Shown piece by piece: positions 11,910 through 14,408 of a stretch of DNA of 14,408 nucleotides. The notes under the pieces were generated by a model, which saw nothing but the letters and a program-made list of their open reading frames with translations, searched no databases and was not told the origin of the DNA. The translations under genes and the position numbers were made by a program. Each line of letters opens with the position of its first letter. The stretch's first letter is position 1. Origin of the DNA: a bacterium (GTDB lineage: Bacteria; Patescibacteriota; Minisyncoccia; UBA6257; GWB1-50-10); assembly GCA_021825465.1 (NCBI GenBank), contig JAKAGX010000019.1:1-14408 (forward strand). Reading direction: 5' to 3'.

Positions 11910-13043
11910 ATGGCAGATATTATCATCGATCGAACGGAAGAAAATAAACTGCGGGCGGAACTCGAGCGCCGGACCGATGCCGACGCGGCCCGGATGCGGC
12001 GGTTTCTTTCGATGCCCGATCTCTCGCGGACGCCGGGGAACCCGCTCTACGACATTGTCGCGCAAGCGAGGGAAATTCCGGTTTTGAAGGGTTTCGATAA
12101 CATCGTGATCCCCGAGATCGTCCCGGCCGACGTAAGTTTCGACCTCTTTGATTTTGCGCCCGACCATCCGGTGCGGAGCCATTCCGACACCTATTACGTC
12201 GATGACAACCACATCCTTCGCACGCATGATACCGTCATGTGGTATTACTATACGCAATTGCCCGAAGTGAAAGCGCGGATCGCGCGCGGCGAAAAATTCG
12301 GCGTCGTCTGCTACGGCAAGGTGTATCGGAAGGATGAGATCGACCGCAATCATATGAACGTCTTCCACCAGTTCGGAGGGTGGTATCTGACCCCTGCCGC
12401 AACGGACCCTTTGACGCTCGACGATCTGAAAAATGCTCTTTCCGACATCGTAAAAGGCCTCTACGGCGCGGGTGCGAAGTACCGCTTTTTGGACGATACC
12501 TTCCCGTACACCGACCCTTCACTTCAGGTGGAGGTCGAGATCGGGGGACGCTGGATCGAGATCTTGGGCGGCGGCATGACGAAACAAAGCGTCTTCAAGA
12601 AATTCGGCGTCGAGGGATACAATGCGTGGGCATTCGGGTTCGGTCTTGAGCGGCTCGCGATCATCAGCATGAATCTGCCCGACATTCGGCTCCTCTGGTC
12701 GGAAGATCCGCGGGTCAAACAGCAATTGAAACTCGGAAATCCATACAAAGAGGTCAGTAAATATCCGTCGATCATCCGCGACATTTCGTTCGTCGTCGAT
12801 GCGAGTTTCATTCCGAACGATTATTTCGACGTGATCCGCGACCTGGGCGGCGATCTGGTTGAAGAGGTTTCTCTTTTGGACAAGTACGAGAATGCCGAAA
12901 AGTTCGGCGCCGGGAAAGTAAGTTATACCTACCGCATTATCTACCGTTCGAATGAGCGGACGCTTACGAACGAGGAGGTGAACAAGATCCAAGACAAGGT
13001 GATCGAAGAGACGCAACACCAGTTCAAGGCGGAAGTCAGATGA
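11910..13043 (+). CDS. Single-chain phenylalanyl-tRNA synthetase-like protein (mitochondrial FARS2-type architecture)
   Basis: 377 residues. A class II catalytic core (about 40-275) is followed by a C-terminal FDX-ACB anticodon-binding domain (about 283-377, KYPSIIRDISFVV … GGDLVEEVSLLDKY … YRSNERTLTNEEV). In ordinary bacteria that domain belongs to the separate beta subunit; the N-terminal coiled coil of bacterial PheS is also missing. This is the layout of mitochondrial PheRS. Motif 2 is KVYRKDEIDRNHMNVFHQ (R140) and motif 3 is AFGFGLERLA (R248). Pocket positions differ from both bacterial and mitochondrial enzymes as I recall them: HQ-x-E-G is HQFGG (G156), FPF is FPY (Y200) and THTS is THDT (D107, T108). 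It would charge tRNA-Phe, but the altered pocket leaves the substrate open. It lies 2 nt after tRNA(CAT), with no Shine-Dalgarno sequence possible. Confidence 0.88.
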   Translation: MADIIIDRTEENKLRAELERRTDADAARMRRFLSMPDLSRTPGNPLYDIVAQAREIPVLKGFDNIVIPEIVPADVSFDLFDFAPDHPVRSHSDTYYVDDNHILRTHDTVMWYYYTQLPEVKARIARGEKFGVVCYGKVYRKDEIDRNHMNVFHQFGGWYLTPAATDPLTLDDLKNALSDIVKGLYGAGAKYRFLDDTFPYTDPSLQVEVEIGGRWIEILGGGMTKQSVFKKFGVEGYNAWAFGFGLERLAIISMNLPDIRLLWSEDPRVKQQLKLGNPYKEVSKYPSIIRDISFVVDASFIPNDYFDVIRDLGGDLVEEVSLLDKYENAEKFGAGKVSYTYRIIYRSNERTLTNEEVNKIQDKVIEETQHQFKAEVR

Positions 13044-13048
13044 GGACA

Positions 13049-13072
13049 GGGTATAGGGAGTAGGGTATGGGG
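13049..13072 (+). repeat. G-rich repeat with four G-runs (potential G-quadruplex, plus strand)
   Basis: G-runs at 13049-13051, 13056-13058, 13063-13065 and 13069-13072 with loops of 4, 4 and 3 nt fit a two- to three-tetrad G-quadruplex. It lies 6 nt after the PheRS-like stop and would form in that gene's transcript. Confidence 0.65.
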
Positions 13073-13087
13073 TATGGTATTAAATTT

Positions 13088-13117
13088 CTAAACCCTAAAC
13101 CCTAAACCCTAAACCCC
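13088..13117 (-). repeat. Telomere-like 7-nt tandem repeat (CTAAACC; TTTAGGG on minus strand)
   Basis: Four exact units of CTAAACC (13088-13115) plus two C. On the minus strand this reads GGTTTAG, with G-runs of 3-4 separated by TTTA, a classic quadruplex former. It lies downstream of recG on that gene's strand, facing the G-rich repeat at 13049. The two can also pair imperfectly as a hairpin (AGGGTATGGGGT with ACCCCATTCCCT, 11 of 12). Confidence 0.8.
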
Positions 13118-13129
13118 ATTCCCTAGCTG

Positions 13130-14408
13130 TCATTCCCAATGTATTTCTTTTTCGAAGGCGTTGAGTCGCTCGCGGAGTGCTGGATATCTTTTAAGCGCGT
13201 GGTCTTCCTTCAAGATCTTTAAAGCAAGCTCACGCGTGCTTTTCACGAGTTCAGGGTTTTGGATGGCTTTCATCGCGAGATCCGGCATGCCGGTTTGGGA
13301 GTCGCCGAGGAATTCGCCGGGTCCCCGCTGCCGCAAGTCGTATTCGGCGAGCTCGAAGCCGTTCTTTGCCTCGACGATCGCTTTCAGCCGACGATTGGCA
13401 TTTTGCGTTTCGGATTCGGTAAAGAGGAAGCAATATGACTGATGCTCGCCGCGGCCGACGCGCCCGCGAAACTGGTAGAGCTGCGCCAGGCCGAACCGGT
13501 CGGCATCCTCGATCATCATGATCGTCGCATTCGGCACGTCGATGCCGACCTCGATGACGGAGGTTGAAACGACGACATTGATCTTCTTTTCCAGGAAATC
13601 CTGCATGGTCTGCTCTTTTTCGGCCGGTTTCATTTTGCCGTGGAGCATCCGGACCGTGAGGTCGGGGAATATCTTTTTGGAGAGCTTTTCGTATTCTTCC
13701 TTCACGGCCTTCATTTGCGAGAGGAGCATGGCTTGGTAGCCGGGGCGGCCGGCCGATTGGTCCGAGGGATCGATGCGAGGGCAAATGACGAACGCTTGCC
13801 TGCCGTTCTTGATCTCATTCCTGATGAACTGGTAGGTATCACTCCGTTCTTTTGAAGGAACGACCTTCGTTATGATCTTCTTCCGATTTTTTGGCAGTTC
13901 ACTGATGATCGAGAGATCGAGGTCGCCGAAAAGCGTCAAGGAAAGCGTCCGGGGGATCGGCGTTGCGGACATCGAAAGGAAATGGGGAACGATCGCCGCG
14001 CGCTTGCCGCCCAAAAGCTCCGCCCGCTGCCTGACGCCGAAGCGATGCTGTTCGTCGACGATCACGAGCGCAAGGTTCGGGAAACCAACGTACTTTTGGA
14101 GGAGCGCATGCGTCCCCACGATGATCTTTACCTTGTCCTTTTTGATCTCGCTCGCAAGGTTCTTTTTAGGAACCTCTGTCGAAAGATCGTGGCCGTAAAA
14201 AACCTCGCTCTCGTGGGATGTGAGGAGTGCGACGCCCCCTTCGAAGTCGCCGAAGAGTTTGACGAATGTGTTGTAGTGCTGAGAAGCAAGGAGCGAGGTC
14301 GGCGCGAGGAATGCGGTTTGGCGCCCGGCGCGCGCGGCGTTCAGTGCCGTGATCGCCGCAACGACCGTTTTCCCCGAACCGACGTCGCCTTGGAGAAGCC
14401 GGTTCATG
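13130..14408 (-). CDS. recG: ATP-dependent DNA helicase RecG, C-terminal part (5' end outside window)
   Basis: About 425 residues of the helicase part, cut by the right edge. RecG remodels stalled replication forks and Holliday junctions. Visible in order: NRLLQGDVGSGKT (Walker A, motif I), ALLTSHE…, IIVGTHALLQ (Ic), DEQHRFGVRQR (DExH, motif II), MSATPIPRTLSLTLFGDLDLS (motif III with the RecG-specific continuation), then the second RecA-like domain with ICPRI, MLHGKMKPAEKEQTMQDF, STSVIEVGIDVPNATIMMIEDADRFGLAQLYQFRGRVGRGEHQSYCFL (motifs IV-VI), and the C-terminal TRG-like region ending in KEIHWE. The N-terminal wedge domain is outside. The M at 14407 is internal. It converges on the PheRS-like gene across the G-rich/telomere-like repeats. 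Confidence 0.97.
   Translation of the reverse strand, partial: MNRLLQGDVGSGKTVVAAITALNAARAGRQTAFLAPTSLLASQHYNTFVKLFGDFEGGVALLTSHESEVFYGHDLSTEVPKKNLASEIKKDKVKIIVGTHALLQKYVGFPNLALVIVDEQHRFGVRQRAELLGGKRAAIVPHFLSMSATPIPRTLSLTLFGDLDLSIISELPKNRKKIITKVVPSKERSDTYQFIRNEIKNGRQAFVICPRIDPSDQSAGRPGYQAMLLSQMKAVKEEYEKLSKKIFPDLTVRMLHGKMKPAEKEQTMQDFLEKKINVVVSTSVIEVGIDVPNATIMMIEDADRFGLAQLYQFRGRVGRGEHQSYCFLFTESETQNANRRLKAIVEAKNGFELAEYDLRQRGPGEFLGDSQTGMPDLAMKAIQNPELVKSTRELALKILKEDHALKRYPALRERLNAFEKEIHWE

Noticed and set aside
13088..13117. Tandem repeats as a CRISPR array or chromosome end
   Set aside because: The unit is only 7 nt with no spacers, and recG continues beyond it, so it is neither a CRISPR nor a true telomere.

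Overview
The window looks like a chromosomal segment of a Candidate Phyla Radiation (Patescibacteria, probably Parcubacteria-like) bacterium. The basis is gene content and style: several small type IV pilins packed with pilD and ligA, very short intergenic gaps, almost no Shine-Dalgarno sequences, tRNAs mostly without encoded CCA, gatCA, and a CDP-archaeol-synthase-like protein. TGA is used as a stop (ligA, the membrane protein, the PheRS-like gene), so the UGA-Gly code of Gracilibacteria/Absconditabacteria does not apply. The lineage is inferred, not proven.

Layout. 1-4464 (+): a type IV pilus locus with the end of pilC, two major-pilin-like genes separated by a strong terminator, prepilin peptidase pilD, then four minor-pilin-like genes (FimT/GspH-, PilV-, PilW- and PilX-like). 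ligA follows 6 nt later. 6660-8392 (+): gatC and gatA under their own promoter. 8377-9681 (-): a CarS-like membrane protein, tRNA-Asp and a sugar nucleotidyltransferase in one direction. 9699-11075 (+): an unrecognised polytopic membrane protein. 11078-11488 (-): a third major-pilin paralogue. 11614-11907: an initiator tRNA (-) and another CAT tRNA (+), fired divergently from overlapping promoters. 11910-13043 (+): a single-chain PheRS-like gene 2 nt after the CAT tRNA. 13049-13123: G-rich and telomere-like repeats. 13130-14408 (-): the C-terminal part of recG.

How the genes work together. PilD would cleave the prepilins and PilC is the inner-membrane platform for pilus assembly. GatCA needs a GatB that is not in this window to make Gln-tRNA or Asn-tRNA. 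The tRNA-rich section couples tRNA genes to downstream protein genes.

Most interesting signals. (1) A PheRS-like protein fuses the alpha-type catalytic core to the FDX-ACB domain, as in mitochondrial PheRS, and differs at positions that normally line the phenylalanine pocket. (2) An initiator tRNA has A8, C21 and C33 in place of near-invariant bases, and its transcript would begin with a 26-bp hairpin. (3) Perfect or near-perfect -10 boxes lie 6-8 nt before start codons, implying leaderless mRNAs. (4) A convergent intergenic gap can form G-quadruplexes on both strands.
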